Assembly (NCBI GenBank): GCA_049969495.1
Contig: JBMFOT010000009.1
Span: 1 to 64,000 of the forward strand
Length of the DNA stretch: 64,000 nt
Direction: 5' to 3'
Source of the DNA: HRBIN16 sp049969495
GTDB lineage: Bacteria; Armatimonadota; HRBIN16
Shown one piece after another: positions 25,749 to 34,279 of the stretch. A model generated the notes under the pieces. It had not been told where the DNA came from. It saw only the letters and a program-made list of their open reading frames with translations, and searched no databases. Numbering within the stretch: the first letter of the stretch is position 1; each line of letters starts with the position of its first letter. A program made the position numbers and the translations under genes.

Positions 25749-26877
25749 ACTTGGAACCTCCCTCCTTGGGGTGAATGCGCCGCAGCGTACGCGGCTCACG
25801 CCACAGAATCGGTACCGACAGAATGTACGTACGTGGTGTGGATTGCCTGCCGCTCAACCACTCGTCCAGCGCTTCCACCGCGATTTCGCCCAGACGGGCA
25901 AAGTCGGGCTGCGAGGTGGGAAACGTCGGCTGGAAGAAGTGGGTAGACTCCAGATCGTCGAAACCCACCACCCGAATCTCGTCCGGCACGGCGACCCCCA
26001 CCTTCTGCAACGCGCGGATGATGGTCACAGCGGTGCTGTCTTCCCAGGCGATAAGCGCGTCCGGCATGGGAGAAAGGCGCAGAATCTGGTGGGCGACCTC
26101 TTCGCCGTCGATATCCTCTCCCCACCGTTCCTGGGACGTCCACTGTAGATAGCTCTGCGGAACAGGCACACCGGCATCTTGCATTGCCGCCAACCAGCCC
26201 TCGTGCCTTTCGTGGATGGAACGGTGCAGGCAATCCGGGTTCAAGGGCAGGAAAGCAATACGCCGGTGTCCGTGCGCCAGCAAAGCCTGCGTCATCTCAT
26301 AGCCCAGTCTGAAGTTGTCAAACAACACCATCGGGCGCTCCCACTCTTCGTAGCCGATGTCGAAGATGACAATCGGCACGTCACGCCAGCGGTGACGCAG
26401 GTAGTCAGCGGGCAGTTGGTGTCGCCAGCGGGTCACTGGATAGAGGATAACACCCTGTGCTCCCGCCTGCAGGTGTTGTTCCACCAGCTCTTCCTCGTGC
26501 CGGACATCGTTCTCAGAGCTCGCCATCAGCAGCTGGTAGCCCCGCTGCCGTGCGCGTCGCTCGATGCCGTAGTAGGCACGCAGTACCAGAGGAGCGTGCG
26601 CCCGTGGCGCAATGAAGCTCAGCAGGCGCGTGCGCGTGTTTGCCAGCGGCACCGAGCGCAGGTAGATACCACTGCCCTGCCGGGATTCGATCAGCCCCTC
26701 CGCTGCCAACAGCGCCAGTGCTTTGGCGACGGTGGGGCGACTGGCACCCAGCATTTGACGCAGCTGGTGTTGCGTAGGCAGTTTGTCGCCCGGGCGCACA
26801 TCGGGGCGGCTGATCCACCCTGCCTTAATCCGCTCCGCCAGCAGCACGTATGTCGGTAACCGTTTCTGTGCGCTCAT
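25738..26877 (-). CDS. GntR-HTH/LacI-type sugar-responsive regulator, cassette 1
   Basis: 379 residues from the ATG at 26877 (GGAG five bases before). Residues 1-75 form a GntR winged helix (YVLLAERIKAGWISRPDVR, GASRPTVAKALALLAAEGLI, RQGSGIYL). The rest is a LacI/periplasmic-binding-protein sensor (VILYPVTRW, FDNFRLGYEMTQALLAHGHRRIAFL, MPDALIAWEDSTAVTIIRAL, VRVVGFDD-like VVGFDDLEST). These proteins (AraR-type layout) bind free sugars such as arabinose. It lies upstream of the small membrane gene and prepilin, and its promoter carries a palindrome, suggesting autoregulation. The 14 codons upstream of the chosen ATG lie in the promoter and are not coding. Confidence 0.9.
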   Translation of the reverse strand: MSAQKRLPTYVLLAERIKAGWISRPDVRPGDKLPTQHQLRQMLGASRPTVAKALALLAAEGLIESRQGSGIYLRSVPLANTRTRLLSFIAPRAHAPLVLRAYYGIERRARQRGYQLLMASSENDVRHEEELVEQHLQAGAQGVILYPVTRWRHQLPADYLRHRWRDVPIVIFDIGYEEWERPMVLFDNFRLGYEMTQALLAHGHRRIAFLPLNPDCLHRSIHERHEGWLAAMQDAGVPVPQSYLQWTSQERWGEDIDGEEVAHQILRLSPMPDALIAWEDSTAVTIIRALQKVGVAVPDEIRVVGFDDLESTHFFQPTFPTSQPDFARLGEIAVEALDEWLSGRQSTPRTYILSVPILWREPRTLRRIHPKEGGSKYEA

Positions 26878-26886
26878 GGTAGCTCC

Positions 26887-26915
26887 ATTATAAGGGGTTC
26901 TTCCAGATTTGTCAA
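26887..26915 (-). promoter_or_regulatory. Consensus promoter with operator-like palindrome for cassette 1
   Basis: On the minus strand TTGACA (26915-26910) and TATAAT (26892-26887) are exactly 17 bases apart, both perfect consensus, only nine bases before the regulator's ATG. An imperfect inverted repeat, AGATTTG-n5-CAAATTT (about 26905-26924), covers the -35. It is a likely repressor site. Confidence 0.8.
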
Positions 26916-26944
26916 GCAAATTTGAGGTTGGTATACTTTTATTT

Positions 26945-28198
26945 TTAGAGAAACTTTCGCATGACCAGCCCGCTGAGCAGCTTGGGGTAAAAGTACGTGG
27001 ATTTGGGGGGCATTTTTTCGCCCGCGAGGGCGACCTCGCGCACCTCCTGCACGGTAGGCGGGTTTAACAGAAAAGCGACTGCCGCCTCGCCTCGCAGCAC
27101 CCATTCTATCGCCTCCGTCTCGTCACGGGTGTAACGGATGCCCTCGGCGCGCTCCAGATGGTGATGGGTGATGCCGAACAGCGGTTCCAGCACCACAGCC
27201 TGCAGCAGGGTGACATCCAGCCGACGGGTGGTCGCGCCGTGCTCACCGGGCACCAGCGTCTCCGGCGCGATATCTTCTCTGAGCCATGCGGTAAACGCCT
27301 TTCCCCCTTGCATCACCACTGCGAAGCCTCGACGGGATTTACCCTCGCGCAGCGCACGTGCTGCCTCCTGTGGGGCGCGGGGATGTACGTCAAACCACCT
27401 TGACAGGTGGTCGGGTAGTCGTGCCAATGTGTTCTCAGAAGCCTGTGGGACGACACGATGCGTGGGCAGTATCACCACGCCCGGGTCCTCCAGCGGGGTC
27501 AGCGCAATCATCAGCCAGTCGTAGGGTTGCAGCCTCGCGGGGTTCCCTTCGGCAGCACGCCGCTCGCGCCGATACTGCAGGCAGGTCTCGTAGCGGTGGT
27601 GCCCGTCAGCAATCCACACCCGTGCGGGGGCGACAAGAGAGGCTAACTGTTCCAGCGTGGAGGCGTCCTCTATTCGATGCAGGCGGTGCAATCCATCTGT
27701 GTACTCCGTCTCCGCTGTCACAGGAGCGGTGCGCATCAGCTCTTCCAGCACGGGGAACAGACCACCCTCCACCAGTCCGTAGATTGGCTCCAGGTTGGCT
27801 TCGGTGGCGCGCAGCAGCTGCAGGCGGTCCTCTTTCGCCCGCGCCTGCGTGTTCTCGTGGGGCAGTACCACGCCCGCATCATACTCCTCCAGTGCCATCA
27901 AGCATACCAGCGCAAGGCGTCGGTGGTGGTCGCCGGTAACGGGATGGGTGAACTGCTGCTCTAGCAGGTACATCGCCGGAGAGGGGTCAGCCTGCAGTAT
28001 GCCCTTTTCTTGCCATTCACGCCATAGCTGCGCCGCCGAGTGGTAGCTGTCGGGGAGGGTGAGGTGGGTGATGTTATAAGGGAACTGCCGGAGCTTTTCA
28101 CGCTCCGGCGGTGCAATCACATCGTATGGCGGCGCGACACACTGCTGTAGTTCTGAAACGGTGTAGCGCACGCCGTGAAAGGGGGCGATGCGCGCCAT
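26945..28198 (-). CDS. DUF1015 family protein
   Basis: 417 residues of the DUF1015 family (COG4198), found in many bacteria and archaea and of undefined enzymatic role. The N-terminal IAPFHGVRYTVS and CVAPPYDVIAPPEREKL block is typical. Further motifs are VVLPHENTQARAKEDRLQLL, a WIADGHHRYETCLQYRRER motif and the VLPTHRVV segment. The family is sometimes annotated as a serine kinase-like (SerK/ParB-related) protein; His-rich ADGHHRYE fits that ParB-like fold. It starts four bases after trxA, so they form an operon. Confidence 0.88.
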   Translation of the reverse strand: MARIAPFHGVRYTVSELQQCVAPPYDVIAPPEREKLRQFPYNITHLTLPDSYHSAAQLWREWQEKGILQADPSPAMYLLEQQFTHPVTGDHHRRLALVCLMALEEYDAGVVLPHENTQARAKEDRLQLLRATEANLEPIYGLVEGGLFPVLEELMRTAPVTAETEYTDGLHRLHRIEDASTLEQLASLVAPARVWIADGHHRYETCLQYRRERRAAEGNPARLQPYDWLMIALTPLEDPGVVILPTHRVVPQASENTLARLPDHLSRWFDVHPRAPQEAARALREGKSRRGFAVVMQGGKAFTAWLREDIAPETLVPGEHGATTRRLDVTLLQAVVLEPLFGITHHHLERAEGIRYTRDETEAIEWVLRGEAAVAFLLNPPTVQEVREVALAGEKMPPKSTYFYPKLLSGLVMRKFL

Positions 28199-28202
28199 GC
28201 GG

Positions 28203-28523
28203 CTACAGCAATGCCTCCAGCTTCTCGATAATGGTCTGCTTGGGCACTACGCCCACTATCATATCCTGCACCTTGCCGTCCTTGAAGAACAGCAAGGTCG
28301 GTATGCTCTGAATGCCGTAACGAAGTGCCAGCTCCGGTTCCTCGTCTACGTTTACCTTCACCACCTTCGCCCTGCCTGCGTACTCCTGGGAGATAGCCTC
28401 TACATGCGGGGCAATCGCCCGGCACGGACCACACCATACCGCCCAGAAATCCACCAGTACAGGTACGCTCGACTGCAGCACCTCGACGTCGAAATCGGCT
28501 GTTGTCACATGCGTTGCGCTCAT
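28203..28523 (-). CDS. trxA: Thioredoxin
   Basis: 106 residues with the catalytic WCGPC at 30-34 and the cis-proline in SIPTLLFF. Also DFWAVW before the active site and the terminal helix TIIEKLEAL. It reduces protein disulfides in the cytoplasm. AGGCAAGG lies before the ATG. First gene of an operon with DUF1015, divergent from the ArsR-type regulator at 28708. Confidence 0.95.
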   Translation of the reverse strand: MSATHVTTADFDVEVLQSSVPVLVDFWAVWCGPCRAIAPHVEAISQEYAGRAKVVKVNVDEEPELALRYGIQSIPTLLFFKDGKVQDMIVGVVPKQTIIEKLEALL

Positions 28524-28653
28524 CCTTGCCTCCTGCGAAAAGCTTACCTCCTCATTATGGGAGATAGAGGGTCATTTTGTCAACCGAGCGCGTTCCCGCC
28601 GGGAGAGGATACTCGTGAAAACACCGTTTTTTGGCTCCGGTTGCGAAAAAATC

Positions 28654-28692
28654 ATGCAAGCTCTTGCATAATCATAGGCAAGATATTATAAT
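28654..28692 (+). promoter_or_regulatory. Promoter with palindromic operator for cassette 2
   Basis: TTGCAT (28664-28669) and TATAAT (28687-28692) are 17 bases apart, 15 bases before the ATG at 28708. The inverted repeat ATGCAA-GCTC-TTGCAT (28654-28669) has its right arm exactly on the -35. Autorepression by the ArsR-type regulator is the obvious guess. Confidence 0.75.
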
Positions 28693-28707
28693 AATAGCCG
28701 TTACGTT

Positions 28708-29703
28708 ATGCTTTTGAGGTGTGCCATGCGGGCGCATATTCTGGAAGTGCACGGCTCCGAGGGCATGGAGCTGTTTAAAGCGCTGGCTTCCGAAACGAGG
28801 GTGCGGATACTGGAGCTGCTCGCGCAGAGCGAGATGAACATCAACGAGCTCGCTCAGGCGCTGAACACCTCCCAACCCACCATCACCAAACACGCTCAGC
28901 TGCTGGAAGCGATTGGGCTGATCCAAACCGAATACAAGCCGGGTGTGCAGGGAATGCAGAAGCGATGCCGTCTGGCATACGACCGCTTTATCATCTCCTT
29001 TGAACCCACAAATCCTCCAGAAGACCGCGTGGAAGAGGTGGAGATGCCCGTTGGGTTATACACTCTGGTAAACCCCACCCCTACATGCGGACTGGCAAAC
29101 GCCGATCGCATTATCGGCTTTCTGGACGACCCGCAATCCTTCTTTGACCCCGAGCGCGCCACGGCTCAGCTGTTGTGGATGGCGGAAGGATTTGTGGAGT
29201 ACGTTTTCCCCTGTACGCTGGGAACCGGTGTGGAGATACGTCGCCTCGAGCTGCTGATGGAGGTCTGTTCCGAAGCGCCGAACTACGACAACGACTACCC
29301 CTCCGACATCACGGTGTGGATAAACGGCGTGGAGGTCGGGACATGGACATCACCGGGCGACTTCGGGGGGAGGCGAGGCAGGCTCAACCCACCCTGGTGG
29401 AACGACTACATGACGCAGTACGGCATGTTGAAAATCTGGTCCGTTGATGCAGAAGGCAGCTACGTAGACGGCACCCCTGTCTCCGAAACCACCATTGCCG
29501 ATTTGATGCTGGCGCCGCACCATCCCATCATCGTACGTATTGGAGTAAAGCCGGATGCCGAGCACATTGGGGGATTCAACCTGTTTGGGAGAGGCTTTGG
29601 CAACTACGAACAGGACCTGGTGTTGCGCCTGCACTATGTGACCAGAGGGCGGGGCAGTCGCCCGGAAGCGGTAGTGACGCAGGAAGGAGGTGAGAACAGG
29701 TGA
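28708..29703 (+). CDS. ArsR-type regulator with a large C-terminal sensor domain, cassette 2
   Basis: 331 residues. An ArsR winged helix occupies about residues 20-95 (ELFKALASETRVRILELLAQ, MNINELAQALNTSQPTITKH, EAIGLIQTEYKPG). No metal-binding ELCVCD-type site is seen. The remaining 230 residues are beta-rich (FVEYVFPCTLGTGVEIRRLE, SDITVWINGVEVGTW, IIVRIGVKPDAEHIGGFNLF). They match ArsR-family proteins found next to glycosidase genes; a jelly-roll, carbohydrate-sensing fold is plausible but not proven. The ATG at 28708 was kept, although the next ATGs (28726, 28765) are possible. Its stop overlaps the GTG of the small membrane gene. Confidence 0.85.
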   Translation: MLLRCAMRAHILEVHGSEGMELFKALASETRVRILELLAQSEMNINELAQALNTSQPTITKHAQLLEAIGLIQTEYKPGVQGMQKRCRLAYDRFIISFEPTNPPEDRVEEVEMPVGLYTLVNPTPTCGLANADRIIGFLDDPQSFFDPERATAQLLWMAEGFVEYVFPCTLGTGVEIRRLELLMEVCSEAPNYDNDYPSDITVWINGVEVGTWTSPGDFGGRRGRLNPPWWNDYMTQYGMLKIWSVDAEGSYVDGTPVSETTIADLMLAPHHPIIVRIGVKPDAEHIGGFNLFGRGFGNYEQDLVLRLHYVTRGRGSRPEAVVTQEGGENR

Positions 29704-29912
29704 GTTCGTCTGGTCTGAAGCGAGAGATACCCGGCTGGGTAGGGATAGTGGTTATCGTGGTGATACTGGCGATACTGGCGATAGCCGGTTACCGTTACTT
29801 CACCGCCAGCGGGGCACGCAAACCCGGCCAGTATCCACCGGAGGCATATCAGCCACCCGGCTACGCACAACCCTCACAAACGCCCGGTGCAGCTCCTGGT
29901 GGGGGACGGTAA
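29700..29912 (+). CDS. Small single-span membrane protein, cassette 2
   Basis: 70 residues with a GTG start overlapping the regulator's TGA (GTGA at 29700-29703) and GGAGGTG upstream. A short polar start with KREIPG is followed by one hydrophobic helix (WVGIVVIVVILAILAIAGYRYF). A Pro/Gly/Gln-rich tail (YPPEAYQPPGYAQPSQTPG) follows. It mirrors the gene at 25506-25748 in length, KRE-x-P start, topology and tail composition. Family unknown. Confidence 0.7.
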   Translation: MSSSGLKREIPGWVGIVVIVVILAILAIAGYRYFTASGARKPGQYPPEAYQPPGYAQPSQTPGAAPGGGR

Positions 29913-29996
29913 TGGTATCGCTGAGGCACGGCACCGATATGCGGCCGTTGATGGTCGCATCAACAAACATAACAAAAACCAAAGGAGGCTACCGAA

Positions 29997-30830
29997 ATGT
30001 CCAGGCGTAAAGCGTTTACGCTGATCGAGTTGCTCGTCGTTATCGCCATCATCGCGATACTGGCGGCAATCCTGTTCCCGGTGTTTGCCCAGGCTCGCGA
30101 GAAGGCACGAGCAGCATCCTGTCTGTCCAACATGAAGCAACTGGGATTGGCTCTGCAGATGTTCGCCCAGGACCACGATGAGTATCTACCTAAAGCGTGG
30201 TTCAACGACGAACCCGACACTTCATGCCCGCGATGCTGGGGCTACAGGGACCCGATGTGGGGCTGGGACTATGTGCTCCTGCCCTACGTGAAGAACAAGC
30301 AGATTTATCAGTGCCCCTCCGATAGCGAAAGCTACCCGCGCGGGCTGTGGAACGACACCTGGAGCAACCTGCCCGATGCGCCCGAGGCGGACAACATCCC
30401 CGGCTCGTACCGTCTCAACATCAGCGACTACCCGAACGGACCCTGGAACGCGCTGAAGCTGGCGGCGCTGGAGAAGCCCGCGGAAGCCATCCAGATTGTG
30501 GAGAGCGTGCCAGGCGTGAACAACTGGGAGTGGCACCAGGTCGCTACCTGGGAAGCAGACCCAGGCTACGTGTGCATCGACTTCACCGCCAACGTTGCCT
30601 ACGGACGCCATAACAAGACCACCGGCAGCACCATCGCCCAGCGCAATCAGGGCGGTTCCAACTATGTGTTCGCCGATGGGCATGCCAAGTACATGACCTG
30701 GGGACAGACCTGGCGACGCATCGGCGACGATGTGCAAAAAGGTGGTCAAACGGTCACGCCCACCATGTGGCGGCAGAACTTCAGCGGCTGGGACGACCGC
30801 TGCAACTATCAGGAAGGGCAGAACCGGTAA
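29997..30830 (+). CDS. DUF1559 type II prepilin-like protein, cassette 2
   Basis: 277 residues. Prepilin motif KAFTLIELLVVIAIIAILAA is followed by FPVFAQAREKARAASCLSNM, as in the cassette 1 protein. The C-terminal DG motif is GGSNYVFADGHAKYMTWG. Many aromatic residues in the middle (WGYRDPMWGWDYVLL). It lies 84 bases after the small membrane gene, and GGAGG precedes the ATG. The downstream repeat and the GH43/ABC genes follow on the same strand, so it may be co-expressed with sugar uptake. Confidence 0.92.
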   Translation: MSRRKAFTLIELLVVIAIIAILAAILFPVFAQAREKARAASCLSNMKQLGLALQMFAQDHDEYLPKAWFNDEPDTSCPRCWGYRDPMWGWDYVLLPYVKNKQIYQCPSDSESYPRGLWNDTWSNLPDAPEADNIPGSYRLNISDYPNGPWNALKLAALEKPAEAIQIVESVPGVNNWEWHQVATWEADPGYVCIDFTANVAYGRHNKTTGSTIAQRNQGGSNYVFADGHAKYMTWGQTWRRIGDDVQKGGQTVTPTMWRQNFSGWDDRCNYQEGQNR

Positions 30831-30841
30831 GGCACTATATG

Positions 30842-30896
30842 GAGGGCGAGGCTCCTGCCGAGCCGTATGAAATACCCCCTACTTGACCTCCCCCGT
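30842..30896 (-). repeat. Copy of the dispersed palindromic repeat
   Basis: Read on the minus strand this is the ~55-base element GGGGGAGGTCAAGTAGGGGG ... TACGGCTCGGCAGGAGCC ... CGCCCTC. It matches 49054-49107 and 40812-40866. A second GC palindrome, CTCCCCGCTCACGGGGAG, follows at about 30927. Confidence 0.75.
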
Positions 30897-31011
30897 AGAT
30901 GGAGGAGGAAAGGCTCCCTCCCCGCTCACGGGGAGGGATGGGGGTGGCGGTGAATCCGCTCACCGGCAGGTTCGCCCTCCATTTTAAGCAACACTGCCTG
31001 TGGAGGTCACA

Positions 31012-31920
31012 ATGGCAACCTATACCAACCCAGTATACGCGCGCGATTTCCCCGACCCGCATGTGCTCTTCTATCGGGGTAAGTTCTACGCATACGCGAC
31101 ACACTCATCCGGCTACGACTTTCAGGTGATGGAATCGCCAGACCTGGTGCACTGGACACATCAGGGCAGTGCGTTCCGTCCCCCATGGTCGAGTGAGCAC
31201 CTGTGGGCGCCCGAGGTGATAGCATATCGTGGGCAGCTGTATATGACCTACTCCGCCCGTAACCCGCAGACGGGCAAACATGACATCGGTATCGCCACCT
31301 CCACCGACCCGCTAGGGCCGTTTACCCATCGAGCGATATTAGTGCATGGTGATGACAATCGTGTGGGCGTGATTGATGCCACCGTTTTCTTCGACAGGAA
31401 CGGCACTCCTTATCTCGTCTATTCCGAAGAGGACCCGCGCGCCATCGTGATGCGCCGCATGACTCCTGACCTGCTGAGCGCCAGCGAGGAGAAGACGGTA
31501 CTACTCCGCCCTGACCGCGACTGGGAGAAAGGCATTGTGGAAGCCCCCACCATGCTTTACCGCAACCGCACCTACTACCTGTTCTACTCCGGCGGGTGGT
31601 TCCAGAGCTACAAGCGGGATGCCTGCTATGCGGTAGCGTACGCTACCGCCCCGTCGCTGAAGGGACCCTATACGAAAGCGGAGCGCATCCTGCAGACCGT
31701 GCCGGGAAAAGTGTACAGCCCGGGGCACCAGTGCATCGTGAGTCTGCCCTCGGGCGAGATGTGGATGCTTTATCACGCCTGGGACAACCAGAACGAACCG
31801 TTGTACGGCTCCAACCCGCTGGGACGCACGCTCCGTCTGGACAGGTTGTTGTGGAAGAACAGCAAACCGTATGTCGATGGTCCCAGCACCGAACCCAGAC
31901 CCGCGCCGAGGATACGATAA
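31012..31920 (+). CDS. GH43-family glycosidase (arabinosidase/xylosidase type)
   Basis: 302 residues, a single five-bladed propeller. The three catalytic acids can be placed: Asp15 in RDFPDPHVL, Asp122 in VGVIDATVFF and Glu177 in KGIVEAPTM. There is no signal peptide, so it probably acts on imported oligosaccharides in the cytoplasm. GH43 enzymes release L-arabinose or D-xylose. ATG 31012 has GGAGGT five bases upstream; the earlier in-frame GTG at 31000 would overlap that site. It stands directly before the ABC importer genes. Confidence 0.88.
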   Translation: MATYTNPVYARDFPDPHVLFYRGKFYAYATHSSGYDFQVMESPDLVHWTHQGSAFRPPWSSEHLWAPEVIAYRGQLYMTYSARNPQTGKHDIGIATSTDPLGPFTHRAILVHGDDNRVGVIDATVFFDRNGTPYLVYSEEDPRAIVMRRMTPDLLSASEEKTVLLRPDRDWEKGIVEAPTMLYRNRTYYLFYSGGWFQSYKRDACYAVAYATAPSLKGPYTKAERILQTVPGKVYSPGHQCIVSLPSGEMWMLYHAWDNQNEPLYGSNPLGRTLRLDRLLWKNSKPYVDGPSTEPRPAPRIR

Positions 31921-32108
31921 CTTGTGTTGTTCCTCGAAACACAAAGGGGGTTTTTCTGCCGGAAAGGTTTCGCGCGACGATGAGAACGATAGAACCTCAC
32001 TCCCAACCCCTCTTCTGCAAACAGAGGGGAGATACGCCCCGAACACCTCCTTCCCTCGCAGGGAAGGGGGAAGGGGGGGTAGGTTTCGTCCTGACTCCTG
32101 CTCCCAAA
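31921..32108. other. GC-palindrome-rich spacer before the binding-protein gene
   Basis: No gene. The stretch holds short extragenic palindromes such as CCCTTCC/GGAAGG pairs around 32045-32080 (CTTCCCTCGCAGGGAAGG). A long open frame crosses it but the codons look like repeat sequence, not protein. Confidence 0.5.
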
Positions 32109-33362
32109 ATGTTACTGCTGGTCCTTTGTCTCGCTTGTCTGCTGCTTACGGGTTGTTTTCCCGGCAAACACTCCGGCAACGCCGTCAACGCCGAAATCCG
32201 TTTCTGGAACGGCTTCACCGGTCCCGACGGCGCAACGATGGAGCGGATTGTCAAGCGGTTCGAGCGGGAAACGGGCATCCGCGTGAAGATGCAGATTATC
32301 CCGTGGGGAACCTACTACGACAAGCTGGTGCTCAGCCTCGCTTACGGAGGTGCCCCCGATGTGTTCATTTGCCATGCCAACCGCATCGCCGAGTTCGCTC
32401 GATATGGCGTCTTCCGCCCGCTGGACGACCTGATTGACTCGGATAAGGGGTTTCCTGTGCAGGACTTCTTGCCCAACATCTGGCAGGCAGGGCGATATGA
32501 GGGCAAACAGGTCGGGCTGCCGCTGGACTGCCACCCGCAGGGGCTGTACTATAACCTCAAACTGTTCCGCGAGGCAGGAATCGTGGACGCGCGGGGCAAT
32601 CCCAGGCCACCCGAAACGTGGGAAGAGTTTTTAGACGCCGCCAGCCGGCTCACGAAGGATAAAGATGGCGACGGACGCCCCGACCAGTGGGGCTTCGCTT
32701 TCACGTGGCTGCGCACCAACTGGATTACCTTCATCAGCCAGCACGGCGGAGCCATCCTCTCGCCCGACCTGAAACGCGCCGCGCTCGCCGAGCCTCCCGC
32801 GGTGAAAGCCACCCAGCAGATGTGCGACATCATCTATCGGTACCGCGTCGCGCCAAAACCCGAGGGCTTCGACTCGTGGATGGGCTTTCGGCAGGGGCGT
32901 GTCGCAATGGCGATAGAGGGTATCTACATGCTCTCCAGCGTGGAGGAACAAAAGGGGTTGGAGTACGCCGGCGCGCCTGTGCCCTCCTTCGGCCCGAAGC
33001 GAGCGGTGTGGGGCGGTTCACATATGCTCTGCATGCCCAAAAACCTCCCGCCAGAGCGGGTACAACTGGTCTGGCGGTTCATGCGTTACCTCTCCGACCA
33101 CAGTCTGGACTGGGCAGAGGGCGGGCAGGTTCCCGTGCGCCGTTCCCTGCTGAATCAGCCCCGCTTTCGGCAGATGCGCGTACAGTACGCTTTCGCGAAG
33201 CAGTTGCCGTATGTGGTGTTCGAACCCGCTTCGCACAAATCCACCGAAATCATGCCGTTCTACGACGCCGCCATCGAAGCCGCTCTGCTGGGCATCAAAA
33301 CGCCGCAAGATGCGTTGAACGAGGCGGCACGGCGAATCCAGCAGGTGCTTGACAGGCCATGA
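32109..33362 (+). CDS. Sugar ABC transporter substrate-binding lipoprotein
   Basis: 417 residues. Lipoprotein signal peptide LLLVLCLACLLLTGC with the acylated Cys at residue 16. The mature part is an extracellular solute-binding protein family 1 fold (IRFWNGFTGPDGATMERIVK, FERETGIRVKMQIIPWGTYY, GGAPDVFICHANRIAEFA, GYPxW-like DQWGFAFTWLRTNW). It captures an oligosaccharide outside the membrane. The frame extends upstream to 31596 but that part is the repeat spacer; ATG 32109 fits the signal peptide although no clear ribosome site precedes it. Its stop overlaps the next ATG. Confidence 0.9.
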   Translation: MLLLVLCLACLLLTGCFPGKHSGNAVNAEIRFWNGFTGPDGATMERIVKRFERETGIRVKMQIIPWGTYYDKLVLSLAYGGAPDVFICHANRIAEFARYGVFRPLDDLIDSDKGFPVQDFLPNIWQAGRYEGKQVGLPLDCHPQGLYYNLKLFREAGIVDARGNPRPPETWEEFLDAASRLTKDKDGDGRPDQWGFAFTWLRTNWITFISQHGGAILSPDLKRAALAEPPAVKATQQMCDIIYRYRVAPKPEGFDSWMGFRQGRVAMAIEGIYMLSSVEEQKGLEYAGAPVPSFGPKRAVWGGSHMLCMPKNLPPERVQLVWRFMRYLSDHSLDWAEGGQVPVRRSLLNQPRFRQMRVQYAFAKQLPYVVFEPASHKSTEIMPFYDAAIEAALLGIKTPQDALNEAARRIQQVLDRP

Positions 33363-34276
33363 AACGACTGGCTCTTCCCGCACATAGAAGACACGAGGCG
33401 CTAGTAGGCTACCTGTTCATCGCGCCCTATCTGGTGCTCTTTGTGGTGTTCGTGTTGGTGCCGGTGGTATGGGGCTTCTTCATCAGCCTGCACAACTGGC
33501 ATGTACTGGGCGAGCAGAAACCATTTGTGGGCTTCGCCAACTACCGCGCCCTGCTCCACGACGACCTGTTCGGAATCGCCCTGCTCAACACAGGTTACTT
33601 TGCCCTGCTGACGGTGATACCGGGCAATGTGGTATCGCTACTGCTGGCACTGGGGCTGAACGCACGCATCCGCGGCGAGGACGTATATAAAGCCGTGTTC
33701 TACCTGCCCGTTATCCTGTCGGTGGCGGTGGTGGCGATTATCTGGCGGTGGATGTACAGCACCGAGTTCGGGTTGCTCAACTACTACCTCAAGGTGCTAT
33801 GGCAATTGCTGCACCTGCCCGGCGAGTTCCAGCCCGTACCATGGCTCAACAGCCCGCAGACCGCCATGCCTTCGCTTGCCCTCATGAGCATCTGGTGGGG
33901 CGCGGGAGGCAGTATGCTCATCTATCTGGCGGGCTTGCGCGGCATCCCCGAAGAGTATTATGAGGCGGCACGCATCGACGGAGCAAGCACCTGGGGGCGA
34001 TTCAGGCACATCACCCTGCCCTTGCTGAAACCCTCCTTGCTGTTCTGCCTGGTGATGTCGCTGATTGGCTCGTCGCAGGTGTTTGGACAGAGCTACATCC
34101 TGACGGGCGGCGGTCCGCACTACAGCACGCTCACGGTGGTGCTGTACATGTACCAGACGGGCTTCAGCCTGTACCGCATGGGCTATGCCTGTGCGGTGGC
34201 GTACGTGATGTTCGTCATCGTGCTGGGCTTCACGCTGCTGCAGTTCCGGCTACTTTCGGCAAGGGGGGAGGAATAG
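33359..34276 (+). CDS. Sugar ABC transporter permease (MalF type)
   Basis: 305 residues with six membrane helices. The cytoplasmic EAA loop EEYYEAARIDGASTWGRFRHITLPLLKPSL (about residues 198-227) contacts the ATPase. Typical FVGFANYRALL motif after helix 1. It overlaps the binding-protein stop (ATGA). No ATPase gene is in this locus, so a shared MsmX/MalK-type ATPase elsewhere is expected. Confidence 0.93.
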   Translation: MKRLALPAHRRHEALVGYLFIAPYLVLFVVFVLVPVVWGFFISLHNWHVLGEQKPFVGFANYRALLHDDLFGIALLNTGYFALLTVIPGNVVSLLLALGLNARIRGEDVYKAVFYLPVILSVAVVAIIWRWMYSTEFGLLNYYLKVLWQLLHLPGEFQPVPWLNSPQTAMPSLALMSIWWGAGGSMLIYLAGLRGIPEEYYEAARIDGASTWGRFRHITLPLLKPSLLFCLVMSLIGSSQVFGQSYILTGGGPHYSTLTVVLYMYQTGFSLYRMGYACAVAYVMFVIVLGFTLLQFRLLSARGEE

Positions 34277-34279
34277 GCA

